From Lysobacterales bacterium (GTDB taxonomy: Bacteria; Pseudomonadota; Gammaproteobacteria; Xanthomonadales; Marinicellaceae): a stretch of DNA of 61,550 bases. A program made the translations under genes and the position numbers. The stretch's first letter is position 1; the number at the start of each line of letters is the position of its first letter. The DNA lies in NCBI GenBank assembly GCA_020442635.1, contig JAGRJR010000009.1:1-61550 (forward strand), in the 5' to 3' direction. Positions 45,668 to 53,939 of this stretch are shown one piece after another. The notes below the pieces were generated by a model that saw only the letters and a program-made list of their open reading frames with translations, was not told the origin of the DNA and did not search any database.

Positions 45668-47401
45668 ATGTCAGAGAATACAGTTAAAGAGCAACAATCA
45701 GAACAGGATACACAGCCAAAGAATTTTGAGCAACAATTGTGTCAATACTTGGTTGAAGAAGGTCGTCTCAAGGAAGAAGATTTACAACGTGGCTTGCGAT
45801 TGAACAAAGAAAGTTTTGGTGTTTCCTTGGTGCCTTTACTGGTTCGCTTGGGTCTGGCTTCAGAGCGAGATGTAGCACAATCATTACATGAATTGCTTGA
45901 ATACCCTATCATCAGTGACAAGGAGTTTCCTGAGTCTACCTCAGTAGATGTTGAGTTTCCAATCAGGTATATGCGGGAAAGCCAGTTCGTACCTTTGGCA
46001 GAAACCGATGAAGAATTAACCGTGGTGATGGTATACCCTTATGAAAATTATCTGATCAAGGGCATCAGAATGGTGGCGCAAAAGGATTTAAACATCAAAA
46101 TAGGTCTGCCATCAGATGTCGAAAATGCCATTGAGCGCTATTACGGTGGCGGCAAGTCCGCCATGGGTCAACTGGTTGAAGGATTGGCTAATGAAGGTGG
46201 CGAAATTGAAGATGTGGAACATTTGAAAGACTTGGCATCTGAAGCGCCGGTTATTCGTCTGGTGAACATGATTATGCAACGCGCGGTGGAGTCAAGGGCT
46301 TCTGATATACACATTGAGCCATTTGAAAATCGCTTGAAAGTGCGCTATCGCCTTGATGGTGTTTTGCATGAAGTCGAATCGCCACCTGCCAGATCAACCG
46401 CGGCGGTTATCAGCCGGATAAAAATCATGGCAAAACTGAATATCGCTGAACGCCGTTTGCCACAGGATGGACGCATCATGTTACGGGTACAAGGTAAGGA
46501 ACTGGATTTAAGGGTTTCAACGGTCCCCACTTCTTATGGTGAAAGTGTGGTGATGCGTATTTTGGACCGTGAGAGCATTGTGTTCGACTTTAACCAATTG
46601 GGTTTTCGTAAGCACACCCTTGACCCATTTTTAAAAGTGCTGGAAATGCCGCATGGTATTTTGTTGGTAACAGGTCCAACGGGTAGTGGTAAAACCACCA
46701 CCCTTTATACGGCTTTGCAACGTTTGAATACCGAAGACCGTAAAATCATCACGGTAGAAGACCCAGTTGAGTATCAATTAACCGGTATCAATCAGATTCA
46801 GGCCAAAGCCTCCATCGGATTGGATTTTTCCTCGGCGTTAAGAGCCATAGTGCGGCAGGATCCTGACATCATCATGATTGGTGAGATGCGGGATTTGGAA
46901 ACTGCAAGAATTGCGATTCAATCTGCATTGACTGGTCACTTGGTACTGTCAACCATTCATACCAATTCAGCAGCTGGTGGTATTACCAGGATGATTGATA
47001 TGGGAGTGGAAGACTATTTGCTGACTTCAACGGTCAATGGTCTATTGGCACAGCGATTGGTAAGAAAGCTTGATAAATCGAGTATGGAACAGTACAAAGT
47101 AATGCCGGAAATGGCTAAAGAATTAAAATTGCATGAGTTGACCGATGATAAAGACATCTACTTTTATCGCCCTCGACCATCAGAAGAAACACCGACCGGT
47201 TATGCAGGCCGGATGTCAATTCTGGAATGTTTGACCATGAGTGAAGAACTCAGACGCTTGGTCATGAAAGGCGCCACCGCAGGCGAGTTACAAAGGCAAG
47301 CTCAGGCTGAAGGCATGTTGACCATGTATCAGGACGGACTGCTTAAATGCTTGGCCGGTGAAACCAGTTTTGAAGAAGTTATCAGGGTATCTCACGAGTA
47401 A
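45668..47401 (+). CDS. gspE: Type II secretion ATPase GspE
   Basis: A 577-residue cytoplasmic hexameric ATPase that powers the pseudopilus. N-terminal N1E/N2E domains (about 20-160) bind GspL. The catalytic domain has Walker A GPTGSGKTT (336-344), Walker B with DIIMIGEMRD (400-409) and the Asp box. The tetracysteine zinc motif usual between about 465 and 515 (after LAQRLVR) is absent: this stretch has no CxxC pair, and the single nearby cysteine (LECL) lies outside it. I recall the same absence in XpsE of Xanthomonas. First gene of the operon; its stop abuts gspF (TAATG). Confidence 0.95.
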   Translation: MSENTVKEQQSEQDTQPKNFEQQLCQYLVEEGRLKEEDLQRGLRLNKESFGVSLVPLLVRLGLASERDVAQSLHELLEYPIISDKEFPESTSVDVEFPIRYMRESQFVPLAETDEELTVVMVYPYENYLIKGIRMVAQKDLNIKIGLPSDVENAIERYYGGGKSAMGQLVEGLANEGGEIEDVEHLKDLASEAPVIRLVNMIMQRAVESRASDIHIEPFENRLKVRYRLDGVLHEVESPPARSTAAVISRIKIMAKLNIAERRLPQDGRIMLRVQGKELDLRVSTVPTSYGESVVMRILDRESIVFDFNQLGFRKHTLDPFLKVLEMPHGILLVTGPTGSGKTTTLYTALQRLNTEDRKIITVEDPVEYQLTGINQIQAKASIGLDFSSALRAIVRQDPDIIMIGEMRDLETARIAIQSALTGHLVLSTIHTNSAAGGITRMIDMGVEDYLLTSTVNGLLAQRLVRKLDKSSMEQYKVMPEMAKELKLHELTDDKDIYFYRPRPSEETPTGYAGRMSILECLTMSEELRRLVMKGATAGELQRQAQAEGMLTMYQDGLLKCLAGETSFEEVIRVSHE

Positions 47402-48612
47402 TGGCACAATTTATTTACAAGGCAATCACCCCAACAGGTGAACAGTTGGAAGGACACATGGAAGCCACAACGCAGGCGGAAGTGATTCTGAAAATTCAAG
47501 AAGCTGGTAACATGCCTGTTTCTGCCAAAGAATTGAAGCCCGGATTTTCATTGGAAAACCTGTTGGCCAGACGCAGTAAAGTTTCGCAAAAGCAAGTGGG
47601 CTTTTTTACTGAGCAACTGGCTACCCTGTTAAATTCGGGAATGCCACTGGATCGTTCTCTGTCAGTGATGATTGATTTAGCGGATGACGAAAAAATCAGG
47701 GTAATGGTTGAACAAATCAGGGACAAAGTACGTGGCGGTGGTACCTTGTCTGATGCTTTGGAAGAACAACATGGTGTATTTTCTACCATGTACACCAATA
47801 TGGTCAGAGCTGGTGAAATGGGTGGCACTTTGGAGTTGTCATTGCAAAGATTGAGCGATTATTTGAAAAATTCTAAAGAACTCAAAGACTCAGTGGTGTC
47901 AGCGATGATTTATCCAGCCATATTGTTGGTATTGGCGGTGGGTTCTTTGTTTATATTATTGGCCAAAGTGGTGCCAAAGTTTAAGCCATTATTCGAAGAC
48001 GCCAATATTGAATTACCATTAATCACACAATTTGTTTTTGCGGCAGCCGCACTGGTACAAAGTTTTTGGTGGGTGTTGTTGCTGATAATTGTTCTGGTTG
48101 TTGTGCTGTTCAAGCAGAAACTCAAAGAGCCGGAATTTCGCTATAAGTGGGATCAGAAAATGCTGAATTTACCCTTATTTGGTGAGCTGATTACCCGGGT
48201 GGAAACCGCTAAATTCACCCGAACCCTAGGTACTTTGGCCGATAGTGGTGTTCCTCTGTTGTCGGGTTTGTCGGTGGCGAAAAAGGTGATTAATAATACG
48301 GTTATTCTCAAAGCCATTACCGAAGCCACTGAAAAAGTAAAACACGGTGCGCCTTTGTCAGATGCGCTGGCTAAAGAAAAGTCTTTCCCCAAATTAGCAC
48401 AACAATTGCTAAGTGTGGGTGAAGAAACTGGAAAATTGGATGAGATGCTGGTCAGAGCATCTGATACTTATGATGGTGAGGTTAAAAACACCATCGATCG
48501 AATGTTGTCAGTGTTGGTGCCTGTGCTGGTGCTGATATTGGCTGGTTTTATTTTTACCATTGTGTTCGCCATCCTGATGCCGATGATGAACATGAGTGAA
48601 CTCGTAGGATGA
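47401..48612 (+). CDS. gspF: Type II secretion inner-membrane protein GspF
   Basis: A 403-residue platform protein with two T2SSF cytoplasmic domains and three transmembrane helices (about 170-190, 218-240, 372-395). Motifs are FFTEQLATLLNSGMPLDRSL, MVRAGEMGGTLE, SVGEETGKLDEML and the C-terminal FAILMPMMNM, all typical. The ATG overlaps the gspE stop by one base. It anchors the pseudopilin assembly at the inner membrane. Confidence 0.96.
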   Translation: MAQFIYKAITPTGEQLEGHMEATTQAEVILKIQEAGNMPVSAKELKPGFSLENLLARRSKVSQKQVGFFTEQLATLLNSGMPLDRSLSVMIDLADDEKIRVMVEQIRDKVRGGGTLSDALEEQHGVFSTMYTNMVRAGEMGGTLELSLQRLSDYLKNSKELKDSVVSAMIYPAILLVLAVGSLFILLAKVVPKFKPLFEDANIELPLITQFVFAAAALVQSFWWVLLLIIVLVVVLFKQKLKEPEFRYKWDQKMLNLPLFGELITRVETAKFTRTLGTLADSGVPLLSGLSVAKKVINNTVILKAITEATEKVKHGAPLSDALAKEKSFPKLAQQLLSVGEETGKLDEMLVRASDTYDGEVKNTIDRMLSVLVPVLVLILAGFIFTIVFAILMPMMNMSELVG

Positions 48613-48616
48613 TTTT

Positions 48617-49027
48617 ATGAATAGAAAAAGAAAACAACAAGGTTTTAGTTTGATTGAGGTGTTGGTAGTGATGACCATTCTGGCCGTAATTTTTGGTTTG
48701 GTGGTGTCTAATGTAACTGGCGGCCAGGACAAAGCCAAATACAAAGAAGCTCAGATCATGGTACAAAAACTCACCCAAGCTGTGGCGGAGTTTAATTTGG
48801 ATACTGGAAACTACCCCAATGATTTAGAAGACTTGGTTAATGACAGTGGAGATTCTATGTGGATGGGGCCATATATCAAGGAAAAAGACTTAAAAGATCC
48901 TTGGGGCGAACCATACCATTTTTCGGCCAGCAGTCAACATGGCCAAAGTTTTGATATTTATTCGTATGGTGCAGATAAAAGCCCAGGTGGGGAAAAACTG
49001 GCCAAAGATATTGGTAACTGGCAGTAA
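48617..49027 (+). CDS. gspG: Major pseudopilin GspG
   Basis: A 136-residue prepilin-like protein. Cleavage/methylation is at G9-FSLIEV, followed by the hydrophobic helix with Glu at mature position 5. C-terminal GNYPNDLEDLV...LKDPWGEPYHF...IYSYGADKSPGGE is the conserved GspG calcium-binding core. A prepilin peptidase (GspO/PilD) is not in this window and must be supplied elsewhere. Confidence 0.96.
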   Translation: MNRKRKQQGFSLIEVLVVMTILAVIFGLVVSNVTGGQDKAKYKEAQIMVQKLTQAVAEFNLDTGNYPNDLEDLVNDSGDSMWMGPYIKEKDLKDPWGEPYHFSASSQHGQSFDIYSYGADKSPGGEKLAKDIGNWQ

Positions 49028-49030
49028 TTG

Positions 49031-49480
49031 ATGAAAAAACACCTTGGTTTTACCTTGATTGAAGTGATTGTGGTGCTGGTCATGCTGGCAACACTGGCTG
49101 GTATTGTGGCATTCAATATGTCTGGCTCACTCAAGGCAAGTAAAATCAGGGGAGCCAGTAAGGAGCTGGTTGCTGCTTTGCGTTACACCCGTTCACAAGC
49201 TGTCATTAAGCACGAAGAACAGCGTTTGATGTTGAATGTTACAGAAAAATCCTATCAAGCACCTGGCAGACCCAAGGTGATATTGCCAGAAGGTATGGAG
49301 TTAAAAGTATTTGCAGCTGAATCAGAAATTCCAGCTGAAGATCAGGCAGGGTTTAGATTTTTTTCTGATGGAAGTTCTACGGGTGGTCGGGTGACATTGA
49401 TTTACGAAGACCGCTTTTGGCGCATCAATGTAGCTTGGTTAACCGGTGAAGTGCGTTTGTTCAAGGACACGGAAGTTTGA
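49031..49480 (+). CDS. gspH: Minor pseudopilin GspH
   Basis: 149 residues. Prepilin cleavage site at G6-FTLIEV near the N-terminus (MKKHLGFTLIEVIVVL), followed by a GspH-like beta domain (SRSQAVIKHEEQRLMLNV-type, FFSDGSSTGGRVTL). I chose ATG 49031; a TTG precedes it in frame. The stop overlaps the gspI start (TGATG). Confidence 0.9.
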   Translation: MKKHLGFTLIEVIVVLVMLATLAGIVAFNMSGSLKASKIRGASKELVAALRYTRSQAVIKHEEQRLMLNVTEKSYQAPGRPKVILPEGMELKVFAAESEIPAEDQAGFRFFSDGSSTGGRVTLIYEDRFWRINVAWLTGEVRLFKDTEV

Positions 49481-49923
49481 TGCAGCGGTTTGGTCTAACA
49501 AATTTAAAACAATCATCTGGTTTTACTTTGATAGAAGTGATTGCGGCTTTCACCATATTGTCGATGACCTTTATGGTGATTCTCGAAATTTTGTCCAATT
49601 CATCGGCCAACACCATGAAATCCTCCGAACGCACCCACATTTCGCTGTTGGCACAAAGTAAAATGGACGAAGTAGGAATTACCATTCCTGTGGAAGAAGG
49701 TATGGTGTCGGGAGAATTCGATGATAAAAGATCATGGGAAATATTGATAGAGCCTTTTGATGTGCCCTATGAAGGTAATGTAGAAATGAGTTATGCCCCA
49801 GTTGAGTTGTTCAAAGTGACATTGGATATTCATTGGTTGGATGGTCATAAAGAAAACCGCACAGCCACCTTCACCACACTACGTGCCATGACGCCTGATT
49901 TTGAAGCACGAGGTGGCTTGTGA
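49480..49923 (+). CDS. gspI: Minor pseudopilin GspI
   Basis: 147 residues. Prepilin motif SSG-FTLIEVIAAFTILS (cleavage after G14) and a C-terminal GspI domain. SLLAQSKMDEVGI matches the family's conserved L-A-x-x-K-x-(D/E) helix. ATG 49480 overlaps the gspH stop. GspI, J and K form the pseudopilus tip that starts assembly. Confidence 0.9.
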   Translation: MQRFGLTNLKQSSGFTLIEVIAAFTILSMTFMVILEILSNSSANTMKSSERTHISLLAQSKMDEVGITIPVEEGMVSGEFDDKRSWEILIEPFDVPYEGNVEMSYAPVELFKVTLDIHWLDGHKENRTATFTTLRAMTPDFEARGGL

Positions 49924-50612
49924 TGAAGCGACAAAGTGGTTTTACCCTGATTGAAGTTATTGTGGTTTTTACCCTGCTGGCGATGATTATGGCGATGATT
50001 TTTTCCGGTATTGACTCAGGTCGCAGAACGGCGGAAAAAGGCGAAAAGCGCATTACCGCGATTAATGAAATCAGGGTGATACAAAACATCATCAGGATGC
50101 AGGTTTCTAAAGCCATGGCACTGGGTGTGGCCGAATCGGATGAGGGCGAACTGCTAAAATTCATCGGCGATGAAAAGTCCATCACTTTTGTTTCACAAAT
50201 GCCGGGATATCTGGGGTCAGGTGGCCCGCACATTCAAAAGCTGGAACTGGTTAATGGTAAGGATGGAGAAGTGTTGCAATACACTCATGGTTTGATCAGT
50301 AATTATGATGATGAGGATGAAATGTCTGAGTTTGATGATGCAGAACCATTGGTGTTGTTGGAAAATATCCAGCATGGTTCTTTCGCTTTTATTGAGTTGG
50401 ATGAAGAAGGCGCGCCTACTGACTGGCTAAGTGAAATGGAAAACCCTGTGGCTTTACCATTGATGGTACAAGTCGATTTAAAAATGAGCGAACAGGCCAA
50501 AGAACCCTGGCCGTTGTTGCAAATTGCCTTACAAGTTGATGGTGCACCCACTTCGCAACGACGCAGTACCTTGAATATGCTGCAAAATCGCAGCAGAAGG
50601 GAGATTAACTGA
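49923..50612 (+). CDS. gspJ: Minor pseudopilin GspJ
   Basis: 229 residues. Prepilin motif QSG-FTLIEVIVVFTLLAM and a GspJ-type beta domain with the acidic stretch DDEDEMSEFDDAE. ATG 49923 overlaps the gspI stop (TGATG). It overlaps gspK by one base, so the whole pseudopilin set is translationally coupled. Confidence 0.9.
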   Translation: MKRQSGFTLIEVIVVFTLLAMIMAMIFSGIDSGRRTAEKGEKRITAINEIRVIQNIIRMQVSKAMALGVAESDEGELLKFIGDEKSITFVSQMPGYLGSGGPHIQKLELVNGKDGEVLQYTHGLISNYDDEDEMSEFDDAEPLVLLENIQHGSFAFIELDEEGAPTDWLSEMENPVALPLMVQVDLKMSEQAKEPWPLLQIALQVDGAPTSQRRSTLNMLQNRSRREIN

Positions 50613-51493
50613 TGCGCAGACAACAGGGAATTGCACTGGTTTTGGTATTGTGGGTCGCTTTGTTAATGAGCATCATCGCAGGCAGTTTTGCTTTGTCAGC
50701 TAGAACAGAAAGTGTGCAATCAAGGATATTGTTTAACAAGGCACAAGCCCGATTTTTTGCTGAAGCCGGTTTGCATCGAGCGGTGTATGAATTAAGAAAC
50801 CCAGACCCCGAAACCCGCTGGATAGCTGATGGAAGAAGTTATGAAATGGAGTTGGATGGTGCCAAAATTGAAATAAAAATTACGGATGAATCAGGTAAAA
50901 TTGATTTGAATCAGGCCAATGAGGAACTTTTGGTCGGACTGTTTGCCTCAGTAGGGGTTGAATTTGATGAAGCTCTGGCCTTGGTCGATAAAATTAAGGA
51001 CTGGAAGGATGCGGATGAAGAAGTCAGTTTGGCTGGTGCAGAAGACAGTGATTATTTTGCTGCTGGTTATCGACATGGTGCCAAAGATGCCCCATTTGAT
51101 ACAGTTCCAGAGCTTATTCAAGTCATGGATATGGACTATGAGCTGTATCGTAAAATTGAACCTGCTTTGACCGTTTATTCGGGAAGAAGTAATATTAATT
51201 TGGCTTTTGCTCCCAGGGAAGTTTTGATGGCAATAGACGGTATCACCGGACAAATGGCTGATGATTATATAGTCCAGCGCCATGAGATTCAGGATGTGAA
51301 TACCCCGTTGCCAATATTGGCTGAAGGATATAGTGGTCAATTGCGAGGTGGTGGCACCACTTTCAGTATCGTGGCCAAAGCAACTTTACCCAACAAGCAA
51401 TTTGCGGAGATTGATGCCACCATTCGTATGGGTGGTAATTTACAGGGACGGCCTTTTAGGGTGGTCCGCTGGAGAGACAACGAACATAAATGA
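50612..51493 (+). CDS. gspK: Pseudopilus tip protein GspK
   Basis: 293 residues. N-terminus MRRQQG-IALVLVLWVALL: Val instead of Glu at mature position 5, which is normal for GspK. SAM-like domains follow, with ITDESGKIDLNQANEELL and PFDTVPELIQV...INLAFAPREVLMAI, matching GspK. The ATG overlaps the gspJ stop; it overlaps gspL by 4 bases (ATGA). Confidence 0.92.
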   Translation: MRRQQGIALVLVLWVALLMSIIAGSFALSARTESVQSRILFNKAQARFFAEAGLHRAVYELRNPDPETRWIADGRSYEMELDGAKIEIKITDESGKIDLNQANEELLVGLFASVGVEFDEALALVDKIKDWKDADEEVSLAGAEDSDYFAAGYRHGAKDAPFDTVPELIQVMDMDYELYRKIEPALTVYSGRSNINLAFAPREVLMAIDGITGQMADDYIVQRHEIQDVNTPLPILAEGYSGQLRGGGTTFSIVAKATLPNKQFAEIDATIRMGGNLQGRPFRVVRWRDNEHK

Positions 51494-52641
51494 CAAACTA
51501 TTTAGAAAAAATAACAGACCCGATTAACCAGTGGTATCAAACTTCTGGGATCAAAGCATTCTATGATTGGTGGACTGGGGAAATGAAGCATATGATGCCG
51601 GAACGTTACCGTGAAAAACTGTTCCCTGATTCAAAAGAAGTGTTGATATGTCAGGCAGATAGTGAAGAGCAAGTCAGTATCTGGCACCAACAACAAGACG
51701 TGTTTCAACCGGTTGAATTTGATGATTCTGTTGCTGGTAAAGAATGGTGGCATAAATTGAACCATTATGTGGCAGGTTCAGACCAAGAAACTGCGGTGAC
51801 TTATCTGATTGATGAAAAACAGGTGTTGAGTCGTGAAATCGCTATGCCAGTGGTTGTTGCCAATGACATTGGATCAGTGTTGCAGTATGAGCTTGATAAA
51901 TACATTCCCTTCAGTGCTGAGGATATCGCATATGATTTTCGCAAAGGAATGATTGAAGAAGGCAGTGAAAAATTTCCAGTATTATTAACTGCGGTCAAAA
52001 AACAAGTGTTGAAGGACATCATTGATGAAACTGAGTCTAAAGGGGTGTTGCTTTCTGCTATTGATGTAAATGTGGGGACAGAACAGGCTCCACAAACCCT
52101 CGGTGTTAATTTGCTTCCCAAGGAATCGCGCAGAAAAAAGGATTGGAGCAGTTTGAAATGGCATGCGGGCCTGATGGCCGTGGCTTTAATCATGCTCGCT
52201 TTTGTGATGTACACTTCATTACAAAATAAAAAAGGCAAAATACTGTCTTTGGAGGCGCAGGTGGAAGAGCTCAGAAAAGATGCTCGCCGCGCTAAAATGA
52301 TTGAAACACAGCTTAATGACTCAATAAAGGCCGCAAATTTTTTGGGTAATTTAAAGAAGTCATTGCCTTCCAGAGTGATGATGTTAGGAGAGTTAACACA
52401 AAAAATCCCCCAGCACACCTTTCTGACACGAATAGTGGTTGATCAAGAAAAACTTGAGGTGGTGGGTGAATCTGACAACGCCAATGCCTTGGTTCCCATC
52501 TTGAATCAGTCAGATTTATGGTATGAGCCACAAATCATAGGCAACGTGACTCAAGGACGTACTGGCAAAGAAAAATTCACAATTAAATCAGAGCTTAAAC
52601 CAGCTGAAGAACAAAATGAGGAGGGCAATGATGGAGCTTGA
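51490..52641 (+). CDS. gspL: Type II secretion inner-membrane protein GspL
   Basis: 383 residues. The cytoplasmic actin-like region (about 40-215) binds GspE, a transmembrane helix (WHAGLMAVALIMLAFVMY, about 225-242) follows, then a periplasmic coiled coil and a ferredoxin-like domain (LTQKIPQHTFLTRIVVD). Start ATGA overlap with gspK. Sequence similarity is visibly weaker than for E, F and G; the assignment leans on position and topology. Confidence 0.85.
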   Translation: MTNYLEKITDPINQWYQTSGIKAFYDWWTGEMKHMMPERYREKLFPDSKEVLICQADSEEQVSIWHQQQDVFQPVEFDDSVAGKEWWHKLNHYVAGSDQETAVTYLIDEKQVLSREIAMPVVVANDIGSVLQYELDKYIPFSAEDIAYDFRKGMIEEGSEKFPVLLTAVKKQVLKDIIDETESKGVLLSAIDVNVGTEQAPQTLGVNLLPKESRRKKDWSSLKWHAGLMAVALIMLAFVMYTSLQNKKGKILSLEAQVEELRKDARRAKMIETQLNDSIKAANFLGNLKKSLPSRVMMLGELTQKIPQHTFLTRIVVDQEKLEVVGESDNANALVPILNQSDLWYEPQIIGNVTQGRTGKEKFTIKSELKPAEEQNEEGNDGA

Positions 52642-53245
52642 TTCTAGAGTCAGTAAGTGGTCAGCCGTCTTGGTATTGATCCTGGTTTTGGTGATTGTTT
52701 ATTTTTTGTTTTTCCACTGGTTTTTTGTGGACCATGCCGGTTTGAATGAACAAGTGGATACCTTGAATGACACACGACAACGTCTCATCAATGAGGCGGC
52801 TAAAACGCCGCAGTTGAGTGAAATGCTACAAGAGGTTAAGTCAAAGGTGGGCTCAAACAATGAGTTTTTGAATGCAGATTCACAAAACTTGGGTAATGCT
52901 GAAATCACCTCCATATTCAAAAACATCGTAAATCAACAGTCAGAAGAGCCTTCGGATTGTCAAATCATCAGTCAGTCGCCTACGCAGGATAGGGAGCCTG
53001 AGCAATTTGAAAAAATCATCTTGCGTGTTAGAATGCGCTGCCAATTTGAAGTGTTGGTAAAAATTCTTGATTCAATTGAAAGTAATACACCGTCATTATT
53101 TGTGACTGATTTAAGAATTGAGTCAAGGAATCAGAACCGGTATCGAAAAAACATGAAAGAAACGCCACCGCCAGAAAATCTTGAAATTAGATTTGATTTG
53201 TTTGCTTATTTAAAGATTCCCGTTGAAGTGAAAGATGAAAAATAA
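52631..53245 (+). CDS. gspM: Type II secretion inner-membrane protein GspM
   Basis: About 204 residues. One N-terminal helix (AVLVLILVLVIVYFLFFHWFF) and a periplasmic domain with coiled coil. AGGAGGG lies 8 nt before ATG 52631 and 5 nt before ATG 52628, so either may be used. Assignment is by position between gspL and the HR-domain gene, and by topology. It overlaps both neighbours by about 11 bases. Confidence 0.8.
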   Translation: MELDSRVSKWSAVLVLILVLVIVYFLFFHWFFVDHAGLNEQVDTLNDTRQRLINEAAKTPQLSEMLQEVKSKVGSNNEFLNADSQNLGNAEITSIFKNIVNQQSEEPSDCQIISQSPTQDREPEQFEKIILRVRMRCQFEVLVKILDSIESNTPSLFVTDLRIESRNQNRYRKNMKETPPPENLEIRFDLFAYLKIPVEVKDEK

Positions 53246-53939
53246 TTTATTCTCCAATTCATTGATGATTGTAATCGGGTTTTTAATGCTGGTAGCTGCT
53301 CTGCAGTTGTTTGGTTGGGGTAAGTCAGTAAGTGTTTTGGAGCCCGAGACATTTAATGCTGATTCTTTGCCACAATTAGAAGCCCAACAAGAGCAGGTTA
53401 AAAAAATCACTGGGGAAGAGCTGATAGAGCAAATCACCTTGGCGCCATTGTTTAACCTCGACAGATTGCCCTATGAAGGTGAAGCTGAAAGTGAAGTAAT
53501 TGACGAGGTGCCAGCAGTTGTGGCAGAACCTCTGAAAGCACAAGTCACCAGTATCATGATAATGGGTGAAACAAAATATGCCATGGTGTTAGATCAACTG
53601 ACCAATGAGAAAGTGACTTTGGAACAGGGTATGCCATTACCTGGTGAACAAGGTTTGTGGGTAGTCGATCAGATTGAACCCAGGCTTGTTACCTTTGTGT
53701 CTGAAGGTGAGGAACCAGTGAGCTTGGAGTTGGACGTTTTTGATGGCACATTAAATGCTCAGGTCGTACAAAACAATAACAAAAAAAATAATAACAAAAA
53801 AAATAAAAACAACAAAGGAAACGGTCAAGATAAAACCGAACCTCAAGAAACAAAGAACAGTGCCGAAGAAATTCGCAGAAAAATTGCTGAAAGAAGGGCT
53901 CAAATGAGAGCCAATGCAGCAAAGAAAGGAAATAAATAA
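53235..53939 (+). CDS. GspC/XpsN-like HR-domain protein
   Basis: 234 residues. One N-terminal helix (about 9-28), a GspC-type homology region (about 90-170: LIEQITLAPLFNLDR..., VTSIMIMGETKYAMVLD...LEQGMPLPGEQGLWVVDQIEPRLVTF) and an unusual C-terminal tail of Asn/Lys repeats then charged helix (AEEIRRKIAERRAQMRA). The HR domain links the inner-membrane platform to the GspD secretin. Position between gspM and gspD equals XpsN in Xanthomonas. No PDZ domain. The one-base overlap with gspD implies coupling. Confidence 0.82.
   Translation: MKNNLFSNSLMIVIGFLMLVAALQLFGWGKSVSVLEPETFNADSLPQLEAQQEQVKKITGEELIEQITLAPLFNLDRLPYEGEAESEVIDEVPAVVAEPLKAQVTSIMIMGETKYAMVLDQLTNEKVTLEQGMPLPGEQGLWVVDQIEPRLVTFVSEGEEPVSLELDVFDGTLNAQVVQNNNKKNNNKKNKNNKGNGQDKTEPQETKNSAEEIRRKIAERRAQMRANAAKKGNK

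Noticed and set aside
48617..51493. Type IV pilus pilin cluster
   Set aside because: GspG calcium-site core, GspE/F/L/M/D neighbours and order show type II secretion.
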